This document shows, in pieces, positions 1-10,288 of a DNA stretch of 64,000 nt. The notes under the pieces were generated by a model. That model had not been told where the DNA came from, ran no database searches, and was given only the letters and a program-made list of their open reading frames with translations. This DNA comes from Actinacidiphila alni (lineage in GTDB: Bacteria > Actinomycetota > Actinomycetes > Streptomycetales > Streptomycetaceae), in NCBI RefSeq assembly GCF_900112845.1, contig NZ_FONG01000005.1:246128-310127 (forward strand). Direction: 5' to 3'. Each line of letters opens with the position of its first letter. Positions within the stretch are counted from its first letter, which is position 1. The translations under genes and the position numbers were made by a program.

Positions 1-255
1 GCCGACCCCACCTGGCGGCTGGCCCCGCGGCGGCTGCGCTCGGCCGAGATGGGCGCCGCGCCCACCCTGACCGCCCGCGAGATCCAGGTCCTCGAAGGCA
101 TGAGCCACGGCCGGTCCAACGCCGAGATCGGCCGCGAGCTGTTCCTGTCCGAGGACACCGTCAAGACGCACGCGCGGCGGCTGTTCAAGAAGCTCGGCGC
201 GTCCGACCGGGCCCACGCCGTGGCGCTCGGTTTCCGCTGGGGCCTGGTCCGCTGA
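1..255 (+). CDS. bldM: BldM response regulator, C-terminal part (5' end outside window)
   Basis: This is the last 84 codons of an atypical NarL/LuxR-type response regulator; the reading frame is open from base 1 and the receiver domain lies before the window. The visible part holds a complete LuxR helix-turn-helix: LTAREIQVLEGMSHG, then AEIGRELFLSEDTVKTHARR. Family knowledge: BldM controls aerial hyphae and sporulation genes in Streptomyces, as a homodimer or as a heterodimer with WhiI. The identification rests on recognising the tail sequence and on synteny (bldM lies next to an ECF sigma gene and guaB in Streptomyces). An internal ATG at 49 is in frame but would cut into the protein, so it is not the start. 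Confidence 0.88.
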   Translation, partial: ADPTWRLAPRRLRSAEMGAAPTLTAREIQVLEGMSHGRSNAEIGRELFLSEDTVKTHARRLFKKLGASDRAHAVALGFRWGLVR

Positions 256-576
256 CCGGTCGTGCCGTACGCCCGCGGGCGCGGCCGATACGGCGAAGTC
301 GCCCACAAATCCTCGGTTTCCCGGGGGAGGACGCATGCTTGACGTATGGACTTCCTCGGGGATCGGCGGGGGCCGCACATGGTGGAGATGACAGCGTCGG
401 CTTCGGCCGCACATGGCCCGGCTCACAGCGCAGGCCACAACGCGGGCCACAGCGCAGGTCACGGTGCAGGTCAGGATGTGGGTCACGGCGCGGCCCCCGG
501 CCCCGCGCATAACGCTTCGGCGCAGAAATACGGCCGCGATGACGCGGATCGCGGTGCGGCGAGGCACCATGGGTGG
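256..576. other. Intergenic region with His/Gly-type short repeats before the sigma gene
   Basis: This is the gap between bldM and the sigma factor gene. From about 405 to 500 it carries imperfect short direct repeats of a CACAGCGCAGG type. The sigma reading frame stays open through it from an ATG at 346 and would encode an Ala/Gly/His-rich tail. Third-position GC there is about 75 percent by my count, clearly lower than in the neighbouring genes, so I treat the stretch as leader or regulatory DNA rather than coding. No convincing promoter was identified. Confidence 0.5.
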
Positions 577-2833
<2,257 letters not shown>

Positions 2834-2877
2834 TGGCTTGCCCTTTTCCCGCACCTCTGCGGAGGAGGGTGCCCCGT

Positions 2878-3009
2878 AGGGGCGCGGGGAACTGCGCGAG
2901 CAACCCGCCACCGGGCCGGTGGTCGCATAAACAACAGCGTCTGCCCCGCTGGGGGCGGTTTTTGACCCGCGCCACGGATGTGGCTGAGCGCGCAGTTCCC
3001 CGCGCCCCT
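2878..3009 (+). repeat. Dispersed palindromic repeat, copy A (inverted core)
   Basis: About 132 bp bounded by 21-nt inverted arms (2878-2898 and 2989-3009; core GGGGCGCGGGGAACTGCGCG). Inside are a CCACCGGGCCGGTGG hairpin and a GCCCCGCTGGGGGC hairpin. Compared with the copies near 54.0, 54.2 and 57.8 kb, the inner segment lies in the opposite orientation between the same arms. It sits between the guaB stop and the guaB3 start and could act as a transcript end or as an RNA-stabilising structure. The flank CTGCGGAGGAGG before the left arm is also shared with copy C. Confidence 0.85.
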
Positions 3010-3100
3010 GATGGTTACCGTCCTCCGCGGGAGGGGCGAGCCCGCCCCCGGGGCGACCGGGGATACTAGGGGGCGCAGGCCAAACGGAAAGGCACAGGAC

Positions 3101-4222
3101 GTGACAGAGATCGAGATCGGCCGGGGCAAGCGTGGCCGCAGGGCATACAGCTTCGACGACATCGCCGTCGTGCCCAGTCGGCGCACCCGGGACCCGAAAG
3201 AAGTCTCGATCGCCTGGCAGATCGACGCCTACCGCTTCGAGCTGCCGTTCCTCGCGGCGCCGATGGACTCGGTGGTGTCGCCGGAGACGGCGATCAGGAT
3301 CGGCAACCTCGGCGGCCTCGGGGTGCTGAACCTGGAGGGTCTGTGGACCCGCTACGACGACCCGGAGCCGCTGCTCGCGGAGATCTCGGAGCTGGACGAC
3401 AGCCGGGCCACCGCGCGCCTCCAGGAGATCTACGCGGCGCCGATCCGCGAGGAGCTGATCGGGCAGCGGATCAAGGAGGTGCGGGACGCGGGCGTGGTGA
3501 CCGCCGCCGCGCTGTCGCCGCAGCGCACCGCGCAGTTCTCCAAGGCCGTGGTGGACGCGGGCGTCGACCTGTTCGTGATCCGCGGCACGACCGTCTCGGC
3601 CGAGCACGTCTCCGGCTCGCACGAGCCGCTGAACCTCAAGCAGTTCATCTACGAGCTCGACGTGCCGGTGATCGTCGGCGGCTGCGCCACGTACACCGCC
3701 GCCCTGCACCTGATGCGGACCGGCGCCGCGGGCGTCCTGGTCGGCTTCGGCGGCGGCGCGGCGCACACCACGCGCAATGTGCTGGGCATCCAGGTGCCGA
3801 TGGCGACCGCGGTCGCCGATGTGGCGGCGGCCCGCCGGGACTACATGGACGAGTCCGGCGGCCGGTACGTGCACGTCATCGCCGACGGCGGGTTCGGCGC
3901 CAGCGGCGACCTGCCCAAGGCGGTCGCGTGCGGCGCGGACGCGGTGATGATGGGCTCCCCGCTGGCCCGCGCCACCGACGCGCCTGGCCGCGGTTTCCAC
4001 TGGGGCATGGAGGCCGTCAACACCGAGCTGCCGCGCGGCAAGCGGATGAATCTGGGCACCGCCGGGACCACCGAGGAGATCCTGCTCGGCCCGTCGCACG
4101 CGCCCGACGGTTCGATGAACTTCTTCGGCGCCCTGCGCCGCTCGATGGCCACCACCGGCTACTCCGACCTGAAGGAGTTCCAGCGCGTCGAGGTCACGGT
4201 CTCCCCGACCCACCACCGCTGA
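3101..4222 (+). CDS. guaB3: GuaB3-family IMP dehydrogenase-related protein
   Basis: Product of 373 residues with a (beta/alpha)8 IMPDH-like barrel but no CBS domains (the frame runs AYSFDDIAVVPSRRT to LKEFQRVEVTV). The phosphate-binding part (IADGGFGASGD, ADAVMMGSPLA) is kept. The loop that carries the catalytic cysteine in IMPDH (GSICTTR) reads GGGAAHTTR here, with His at about 222 in place of Cys. Actinobacteria generally carry this paralogue beside guaB; its reaction there is not settled, so GMP-reductase-like, regulatory or other roles are possible. Start: GTG at 3101 preceded by GGAAAGG. An upstream start at 2978 would run through the palindromic repeat and is rejected. Confidence 0.88.
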   Translation: MTEIEIGRGKRGRRAYSFDDIAVVPSRRTRDPKEVSIAWQIDAYRFELPFLAAPMDSVVSPETAIRIGNLGGLGVLNLEGLWTRYDDPEPLLAEISELDDSRATARLQEIYAAPIREELIGQRIKEVRDAGVVTAAALSPQRTAQFSKAVVDAGVDLFVIRGTTVSAEHVSGSHEPLNLKQFIYELDVPVIVGGCATYTAALHLMRTGAAGVLVGFGGGAAHTTRNVLGIQVPMATAVADVAAARRDYMDESGGRYVHVIADGGFGASGDLPKAVACGADAVMMGSPLARATDAPGRGFHWGMEAVNTELPRGKRMNLGTAGTTEEILLGPSHAPDGSMNFFGALRRSMATTGYSDLKEFQRVEVTVSPTHHR

Positions 4223-4231
4223 GCCGTATAC

Positions 4232-4284
4232 GACAACGGCGAGGGGCCGTACCGCATCGAGCGGTACGGCCCCTCGCCGTTGTC
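4232..4284. terminator. Bidirectional terminator between convergent genes
   Basis: A perfect 24-bp stem (4232-4255 with 4261-4284) closed by the 5-nt loop ATCGA. It lies between the ends of guaB3 (+) and the membrane protein gene at 4295 (-), so it can end transcripts from both sides. No long U-tract follows, as is usual in Streptomyces. Confidence 0.9.
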
Positions 4285-4294
4285 ATAGGTCGCG

Positions 4295-4930
4295 TCAGCG
4301 CTGGCCGGCGGACCGGGTGACGCCGAAGCCGATGGCACCGGCCACGGCCAGGTACAGGAAGCGCAGGAAGCCGAAGTCGTGCTTCCACGAGTCCAGCAGG
4401 TCGCCGAAGTGGTGCAGGAAGATGTCGCCGACCGACAGCGAACCGCCCTGGCTGGACACGTAGTGGCTGATCACCAGCGCGCCGCCGAAGAGTTCGCCGA
4501 ACACCACCGCGAACAGCGCGAGGACGATGCCCACGACGGGCAGCGCGGGGTTGCGGCCGCCCGCCTTGCCGACGGCGAGACCGACGATCGCGCCGACGGC
4601 GATGGCCATCAGCCGGAATTCGTGCGTGGTGCCGTCGTCGTCGGACAGCGCGCGCAGGATGCCGCCGTAGGCGAGGGCCGCGGCCAGCGCCGCCGCGATG
4701 CCGACGATGATGCCCAGACCCACGTTGTCGCGCCCCCGGACGGCCGGGGCCGGCGGCGGGTATGCGCCCGGGTTGAAGGCGCCACCCGGCTGCGGCGCTC
4801 CCCAGCCCTGCTGGGGCTGCTGGCCGTACGGGGCCTGCGGCTGCTGCGGGTAGCCGCCCTGCTGGGGCGGCCCGGCCGCGTAAGGGTTCTGGCCGCCCTG
4901 CGGCTGCGGCGGCGGGTAGTTGGCGCTCAT
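4295..4930 (-). CDS. Proline/glutamine-rich membrane protein of unknown function
   Basis: Product of 211 residues. The first ~65 residues are a Pro/Gln/Gly/Tyr-rich tail (repeats of the PQQGGYPQQP kind), followed by about four hydrophobic segments: GLGIIVGIAAALAAALAYGG, LMAIAVGAIVGLAVG, LPVVGIVLALFAVVFGELFGG, and one near the C-terminus (FLYLAVAGAIGFGVT). Such tails are common on small Streptomyces membrane proteins. The start is the ATG of MSANYPPPQ; the frame stays open for 28 more codons upstream, but those are arginine/serine-rich and lack a ribosome site. No function can be assigned. The gene is a single unit facing guaB3, with a strong shared terminator. Confidence 0.8.
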   Translation of the reverse strand: MSANYPPPQPQGGQNPYAAGPPQQGGYPQQPQAPYGQQPQQGWGAPQPGGAFNPGAYPPPAPAVRGRDNVGLGIIVGIAAALAAALAYGGILRALSDDDGTTHEFRLMAIAVGAIVGLAVGKAGGRNPALPVVGIVLALFAVVFGELFGGALVISHYVSSQGGSLSVGDIFLHHFGDLLDSWKHDFGFLRFLYLAVAGAIGFGVTRSAGQR

Positions 4931-5070
4931 GGGGTCCCCCGAGATGCGGCGTTCGTACGAAGAGTGACGCCGAAATCTAGCAGGAGAGGATGACAATCGG
5001 ACAAGACGATGCATCCGGTCGTTACACGACCACTACACCCCGAACGCCGGCGTGACCGCCGGGGAACGCC

Positions 5071-6351
5071 CTAGAGCCGCGCCGCGGCCCCCGCGGGGGT
5101 GGCGCCCCGGGTGTCCAGCAGGAGCTGGGCCTTCACGGCCAGGCCCTGGAGGTCGTAGGTGCGGTGGTGCTGGAGCAGCAGCGTGAGGTCGGCCTCGGCG
5201 GCGGCCTCCCACAGCGAGTCGGCGCGCGGCACCGGACGGTCGAGAACGCGCCACTGCGGCACGTACGGGTCGTGGTAGCAGAGCTGGGCGCCGAGTTCGA
5301 TCAGCCGGGTGCCGATCTCGCCGGCCGGGGAGCCCTCCTGGGAGCCGAGGTCGGCCTTGTAGGTGACACCGAGCAGCAGGACGCGGGCGCCGCGCAGCGA
5401 CTTGCCGTGCTCGTTGAGCAGCGCGGCGGCGCGCTGGACGACGTAGCGCGGCATGCGGGAGTTGACCTCCTGGGCGAGTTCGACCATCCGCAGCGGGTGG
5501 CCGAGCATCCGGGCCCGTCCGTGCGGGGGCACGGCGGTGAACAGCGGGACGGCGTTGGGGTCGAGGGCGGCGGCCGGGCCGCCGACGCCGGGCCCGGGGC
5601 GGAACGCCTGGAAGCCGAACGGCTTGGTCTCCGCGCACCGGATCACGTCCCACAGGTCCACGCCGAGGTCGTGGCAGAAGACCGCCATCTCGTTGGCGAA
5701 GGCGATGTTGACGTGCCGGTAGTTGGTCTCCAGCAGATTGACCGCCTCGGCTTCGCGCGGCCCGCGGGCGCGCACGATCCGCTCGGTGAAGCGCCCGTAG
5801 AAGGCGGCGGCGGCCTCGGTGCAGGCGGGGGTGCAGCCGCCGATCACCTTGGGGGTGTTGGCGAGCTGGAAGTCGCGGTTGCCGGGGTCGAGGCGGCTGG
5901 GGGAGTAGGCGAGGTGGAAGTCGCGTCCGGCCCGCAGCCCGTCGGCCTCCAGCAGCGGGCGCAGGTATCCCTCGGTGGTGCCGGGGTAGGCGGCCGATTC
6001 GAGGACGACGGTGGTGTGCGGGCGCAGGTGCGCGGCGAGCGCGCGGGCCGCGGCCGTCACCGCCGTCAGGTCGAGGGCGCGGTCCTCGCCGAGCGGAGTG
6101 GGGGCACAGATGACGGCGGTCCTGACCCGGCCGAGCACAGCGGGGTCGGCGGTGGCCCGGAAGCCCAGGGCGAGCATCCGGCGCAGATCGGCGGCGGCGA
6201 GCGTACCGGGCGGTACGCGGCCGGCGTTGATGTCGGCTGCGGCGGCGGGGTCGGGTTCGTAGCCGATCACGCCGATGCCCGCGGCGGTCGCCGCCTGGGC
6301 GAGGGGAAGTCCGGTGCGGCCGAGTCCGAGCACTGCGAGGTCTGCGGGCAT
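5071..6351 (-). CDS. UDP-glucose/GDP-mannose dehydrogenase family protein, catalytic Cys absent
   Basis: Product of 426 residues with the three expected parts: an N-terminal Rossmann fold (LGLGRTGLPLAQA, residues 8-20), the central dimerisation helix region (EAEAVNLLETNYRHVNIAFANEMA, in pieces about 201-223) and a C-terminal UDP-binding Rossmann domain (GARVLLLGVTYKADLGS). The family normally oxidises a nucleotide sugar twice to a uronate, using a Cys in a GGHCIPVDP-type motif. Here the aligned stretch reads GPGVGGPAAALDPN (253-266), with Ala at 260 in place of Cys. The protein may have lost the second oxidation step, use another chemistry or bind a ligand only. It is divergent from glpD, and no glycan genes are nearby. 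Confidence 0.82.
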   Translation of the reverse strand: MPADLAVLGLGRTGLPLAQAATAAGIGVIGYEPDPAAAADINAGRVPPGTLAAADLRRMLALGFRATADPAVLGRVRTAVICAPTPLGEDRALDLTAVTAAARALAAHLRPHTTVVLESAAYPGTTEGYLRPLLEADGLRAGRDFHLAYSPSRLDPGNRDFQLANTPKVIGGCTPACTEAAAAFYGRFTERIVRARGPREAEAVNLLETNYRHVNIAFANEMAVFCHDLGVDLWDVIRCAETKPFGFQAFRPGPGVGGPAAALDPNAVPLFTAVPPHGRARMLGHPLRMVELAQEVNSRMPRYVVQRAAALLNEHGKSLRGARVLLLGVTYKADLGSQEGSPAGEIGTRLIELGAQLCYHDPYVPQWRVLDRPVPRADSLWEAAAEADLTLLLQHHRTYDLQGLAVKAQLLLDTRGATPAGAAARL

Positions 6352-6447
6352 GGGGTTCAGTCCTCTCCCTTGCGGCCACCGCGGGGGACACCTCGAATGG
6401 CTCCACGGACAGCGTTAAAACAGGCTAACCAGACAAATGACTGATAT

Positions 6448-6471
6448 GACCGCACGGCGCGCCGTGCGGTC
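6448..6471. promoter_or_regulatory. Perfect 24-bp palindrome upstream of glpD
   Basis: GACCGCACGGCG followed directly by its reverse complement, in the 256-bp space between the divergent dehydrogenase-like gene and glpD. A -10-like TATGAC overlaps its left end. Placement suggests an operator for glpD or for the divergent pair. With no loop and no U-tract it is a poorer candidate for a terminator. Confidence 0.5.
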
Positions 6472-6607
6472 CGAGCCAGGACAGCCCGGTCACCCCCTCT
6501 ACGGCGGGTCAAGGGTGGCCGCCCGCCCCGGTGGCGGTCACTATCGAGTGGAGGGCTTGTCCACCGCGGCGGCACGCGTGAGCGCCGCCACCATGGGAGG
6601 CACACGG

Positions 6608-8314
6608 ATGCGTACGTCAACACTGGGCCCCGCCGAGCGGGCCGGAGCGCTGGCCCGGATGGCCGAGCACGAACTGGACCTGCTGGTCGTGGGCGGCGGG
6701 GTGGTCGGCGCCGGTACGGCCCTGGACGCCGCCACCCGTGGCCTGTCCACCGGCCTGGTGGAGGCCCGCGACTGGGCGTCCGGCACCTCCAGCCGGTCCA
6801 GCAAACTGATCCACGGCGGTCTGCGCTATCTGGAGATGCTGGACTTCGCGCTGGTCCGCGAGGCGCTCAAGGAGCGTGGCCTGCTGCTGGAGCGCCTGGC
6901 CCCGCACCTGGTGCGGCCGGTGCCCTTCCTCTACCCGTTGCAGCACAAGGGGTGGGAGCGGCTCTACGCGGGCTCCGGCGTCGCGCTGTACGACACCATG
7001 TCCGTGTCCTCCGCGCACGGCCGCGGCCTGCCCGTGCACCGCCACCTCACCCGTAAGCACGCCCTGCGGGTCGCCCCGGCGCTGCGCAAGGACGCCCTGG
7101 TCGGCGCGCTCCAGTACTACGACGCGCAGGTCGACGACGCCCGCTTCGTCACCACCCTGGTGCGCACCGCCGCCTCCTACGGCGCCCAGGTCGCCAACCA
7201 GGCGCGGGTGGTCGGCTTCCTGCGCGAGGGCGAGCGGGTGGTCGGCGCCCGGGTGCAGGACGGCGAGCAGGGCGGCGAGTACGAGATCCGCGCCAAGCAG
7301 ATCGTCAACGCCACCGGGGTGTGGACCGACGACACGCAGGCGCTGATCGGCGAGCGCGGCCAGTTCCACGTCCGCGCCTCCAAGGGCATCCACCTGGTGG
7401 TGCCCAAGGACCGCATCCACTCCACGACCGGGCTGATCCTGCGCACCGAGAAGAGCGTGCTGTTCGTCATCCCGTGGGGCCGGCACTGGATCATCGGCAC
7501 CACCGACACCGACTGGGACCTGGACAAGGCCCACCCGGCGGCCTCCAGCGCGGACATCGACTATCTGCTGGAACACGTCAATTCGGTGCTGGCCACCCCG
7601 CTGACCAGGGACGACGTTCAGGGCGTCTACGCCGGCCTGCGCCCGCTGCTGGCCGGCGAGTCCGACGCCACCAGCAAGCTGTCGCGCGAGCACACCGTGG
7701 CGCACCCCGTACCGGGCCTGGTCGTGGTCGCGGGCGGCAAGTACACGACGTACCGCGTGATGGCCAAGGACGCGGTCGACGAGGCCGTGCACGGCCTGGA
7801 CCACCGGGTGGCCGAGTGCTGCACCGAGGACGTGCCGCTGATCGGCGCCGAGGGCTACAACGCGCTGTGGAACGCCCGCGCCCGCACCGCCGCCCGCACC
7901 GGTCTGCACGTCGCCCGGATCGAGCACCTGCTGGGCCGCTACGGCTCGCTGACCGAGGAAGTGCTCGCGCTGATCGCCGAGGACCCGTCGCTGGGCGCCC
8001 CGCTGGGCTCGGCCGAGGACTATCTGCGCGCCGAGGTCGTCTACGCGGCGCAGTACGAGAGCGCCCGGCACCTGGACGACGTGCTCGCGCGGCGCACCCG
8101 GATCTCGATCGAGACCTTCGACCGCGGCACCCGCTGCGCCCGCGAGGCCGCCGAATTGATGGCCCCCGTGCTGGGCTGGGACAAGGACCAGATCGACAAG
8201 GAAGTTGCCTATTACGAGAAGCGCGTCGAGGCCGAACGCGAATCGCAACTCCAGCCCGATGATCTGACCGCGGATGCCGCGCGGCTGGGCGCTCCGGATA
8301 TCGTGCCTCTCTAG
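6608..8314 (+). CDS. glpD: Glycerol-3-phosphate dehydrogenase, FAD-dependent
   Basis: Membrane-associated flavoenzyme that oxidises sn-glycerol-3-phosphate to dihydroxyacetone phosphate and passes electrons to quinone. Product of 568 residues, normal for the family. FAD-binding GGGVVGAGTALDAATRG is near residue 29; the SRSSKLIHGGLRYLE signature follows; the C-terminal DAO-C domain ends the protein. The start is the ATG at 6608 with a good GGGAGG ribosome site at 6595-6600. The frame is open upstream to 6437, but that stretch contains the palindrome and likely promoter. No glycerol kinase or facilitator gene is adjacent. Confidence 0.93.
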   Translation: MRTSTLGPAERAGALARMAEHELDLLVVGGGVVGAGTALDAATRGLSTGLVEARDWASGTSSRSSKLIHGGLRYLEMLDFALVREALKERGLLLERLAPHLVRPVPFLYPLQHKGWERLYAGSGVALYDTMSVSSAHGRGLPVHRHLTRKHALRVAPALRKDALVGALQYYDAQVDDARFVTTLVRTAASYGAQVANQARVVGFLREGERVVGARVQDGEQGGEYEIRAKQIVNATGVWTDDTQALIGERGQFHVRASKGIHLVVPKDRIHSTTGLILRTEKSVLFVIPWGRHWIIGTTDTDWDLDKAHPAASSADIDYLLEHVNSVLATPLTRDDVQGVYAGLRPLLAGESDATSKLSREHTVAHPVPGLVVVAGGKYTTYRVMAKDAVDEAVHGLDHRVAECCTEDVPLIGAEGYNALWNARARTAARTGLHVARIEHLLGRYGSLTEEVLALIAEDPSLGAPLGSAEDYLRAEVVYAAQYESARHLDDVLARRTRISIETFDRGTRCAREAAELMAPVLGWDKDQIDKEVAYYEKRVEAERESQLQPDDLTADAARLGAPDIVPL

Positions 8315-8374
8315 GCACGGCGCGGATCGGGGGATACGCGGCGTGCGTCGGGGGAGTGGGCGGAAGGGCGCGAG

Positions 8375-10216
8375 ATGACGGGACAGGCCGACGAGGGCCG
8401 ATTGGTCGCGGGCCGGTACCGGCTGCGTGAGCGCATCGGGCGGGGCGGCATGGGCACGGTGTGGCGCGCCGAGGACGAACTCCTCGGGCGCCAGGTGGCG
8501 GTGAAGAAGCTCCACCCGCCGCAGCCGCACATGCACGACGACGAACTGGCCACCCTCTTCGAACGCACCCGCCGCGAGGCGCGCGCCGCCGCCCGGATCA
8601 GCCACCCCAACGTGGTCGTCGTGCACGACGTGGTGGACGACGAGGGCCTGCCGTCCATCGTCATGGAGTACGTCCCCTCCGTCACCCTCGGCGAACGGCT
8701 GAAGAAGCACGGGCCGCTGCCGGTCGCCGAGGTCGCCAGGATCGGCCGCGGCATGATCGCCGCGCTGCGGGCCGCGCACCGCGCCGGGGTGCTGCACCGC
8801 GACGTGAAGCCCGGCAATGTGCTGCTCGGCCTCGAAGGGGGCTCGGCGGGCGACGACGACACCGGCGGCTACACGGGCGGCCGGGTCGTGCTCACCGACT
8901 TCGGCATCGCCCAGGCGTCCGGCACCTCCACGCTCACCCGGACCGGTGAACTCATCGGCTCCATCGACTTCCTGTCGCCCGAGCGGATCAGGGGCGCGCC
9001 GCCCGGTCCCGAGGCCGACCTGTGGGCGCTGGGCGCCACCCTCTACCAGGCCGTCCAGGGCGAGTCGCCCTTCCGCCGCCCCACCGCGATCGAGACGGCG
9101 TACGCGATCGCCGAGGAACCGGTGGTGCCGGCCGCCAACGCGGGCCCGCTGGACCGGGTGATCGCCGGGCTGCTCGCCAAGGAACCGGCCGAGCGGCTGT
9201 CCGCCGAGGACGCCGAACGCATGCTGCGGATACCGGCCTCGGAGCAGGACACCGCGCTGGTGGACGCCGAGCGCTTCACCTCGCCCGCGCCCCTGGCCGA
9301 GCAGCGCACCGCCACCGCGCTCGACCGGCCCGCGGAATTCTCCACCGGCGCGCAGGCCGAGAAGCAGTACGGCCACCCGCCGCCCCCGCCCCCCGCGCCG
9401 ACCACGCCCTCCTCGCCGTACGCGAACCCGTACCCGACCGCGCAGCAGTCCTCGTACGACTCCTCCTCGTACCGGTCGCCGTACGGGACCGGGTACCAGG
9501 GGTCGGCGCCGCCGCCGTACTCCACCGGCACCGGGACCGGGCCGCAGCCGCAGCCGCCGCGCCGGCGCAGGACCGCGCCGTGGATCGCGGCCGCCGTCGT
9601 CCTGCTGCTGGTGGCCGCGGGCACCGCCCTCGTGGTGCTGCACAAACGGGACTCGGGCAACGACGCGGGTCCCGGACCGACCACCCCGGTCAGCTCCCCG
9701 CCCACCGGTTCGCCGACCCCCACCACCCCGTCGCCCGCGCCGACCACCACCGCGCCGCCCCCGCCGGTCCCGGAGGGCTACCACCTGGACGACGAGGCCG
9801 ACCACTTCTACTCGGTGCCGGTGCCCGACGACTGGAAGCGCCAGGTCAGCAAGGACGGCGACCAGGTCGACTTCATCGACCCGACCGGCAAGGCCGACCT
9901 GAAGATCAGCTCACTGGACTTCGGCAGCGACGACCCTTACCAGCACTGGATCACGCTGGAGCCGCAGACTGAGCAGCAGGTTGACGATTACCACCGCGAA
10001 CGCATGGTCCGCACCAAGCAGTTGGGGCTGCCGGCCGCGCTGTGGGAGTTCACCTTCCAGGGCACGGCCCGCAAATTCCATGCGATTGACCTCGGATTCG
10101 GCAAGCCGGGTGGTCGTGAATACGCGGTCTACCTCTCGGCCCCCGACGCCCAATGGGACACCTTCCGGCCCGTGTTCACGAACGCGACGGCAGGTTTCCG
10201 CCTTTCGAACCCATAA
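8375..10216 (+). CDS. Membrane-anchored Ser/Thr protein kinase 1
   Basis: Product of 613 residues: cytoplasmic Hanks-type kinase domain (about 10-280), Pro/Tyr-rich juxtamembrane linker (330-395), one membrane helix (401-422), Pro/Thr linker, and an extracellular C-terminal domain (about 465-613). All catalytic motifs are present: glycine loop IGRGGMGTV, Lys44 in VAVKK, HRDVKPGNV (141-149), DFG (175-177) and LSPER. An insert of about 16 residues rich in Gly and Asp lies just before DFG. No PASTA repeats are present. This is the first of four paralogues here; the locus corresponds to the SCO4775-SCO4779 kinase cluster of S. coelicolor, linked to spore-wall synthesis. The signal sensed is unknown. 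Confidence 0.92.
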   Translation: MTGQADEGRLVAGRYRLRERIGRGGMGTVWRAEDELLGRQVAVKKLHPPQPHMHDDELATLFERTRREARAAARISHPNVVVVHDVVDDEGLPSIVMEYVPSVTLGERLKKHGPLPVAEVARIGRGMIAALRAAHRAGVLHRDVKPGNVLLGLEGGSAGDDDTGGYTGGRVVLTDFGIAQASGTSTLTRTGELIGSIDFLSPERIRGAPPGPEADLWALGATLYQAVQGESPFRRPTAIETAYAIAEEPVVPAANAGPLDRVIAGLLAKEPAERLSAEDAERMLRIPASEQDTALVDAERFTSPAPLAEQRTATALDRPAEFSTGAQAEKQYGHPPPPPPAPTTPSSPYANPYPTAQQSSYDSSSYRSPYGTGYQGSAPPPYSTGTGTGPQPQPPRRRRTAPWIAAAVVLLLVAAGTALVVLHKRDSGNDAGPGPTTPVSSPPTGSPTPTTPSPAPTTTAPPPPVPEGYHLDDEADHFYSVPVPDDWKRQVSKDGDQVDFIDPTGKADLKISSLDFGSDDPYQHWITLEPQTEQQVDDYHRERMVRTKQLGLPAALWEFTFQGTARKFHAIDLGFGKPGGREYAVYLSAPDAQWDTFRPVFTNATAGFRLSNP

Positions 10217-10288
10217 GCCGGGTTCGCTTCCACGTCCCCCGTTCGGGGATGATGGGGGCTTACACGTCCGGCACGGCAGAGGGATCCC

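Noticed and set aside
6617..9805. Minus-strand open frame of 1062 codons opposite glpD and kinase 1
   Set aside because: Entirely antisense to two clear genes, low complexity, no motifs.
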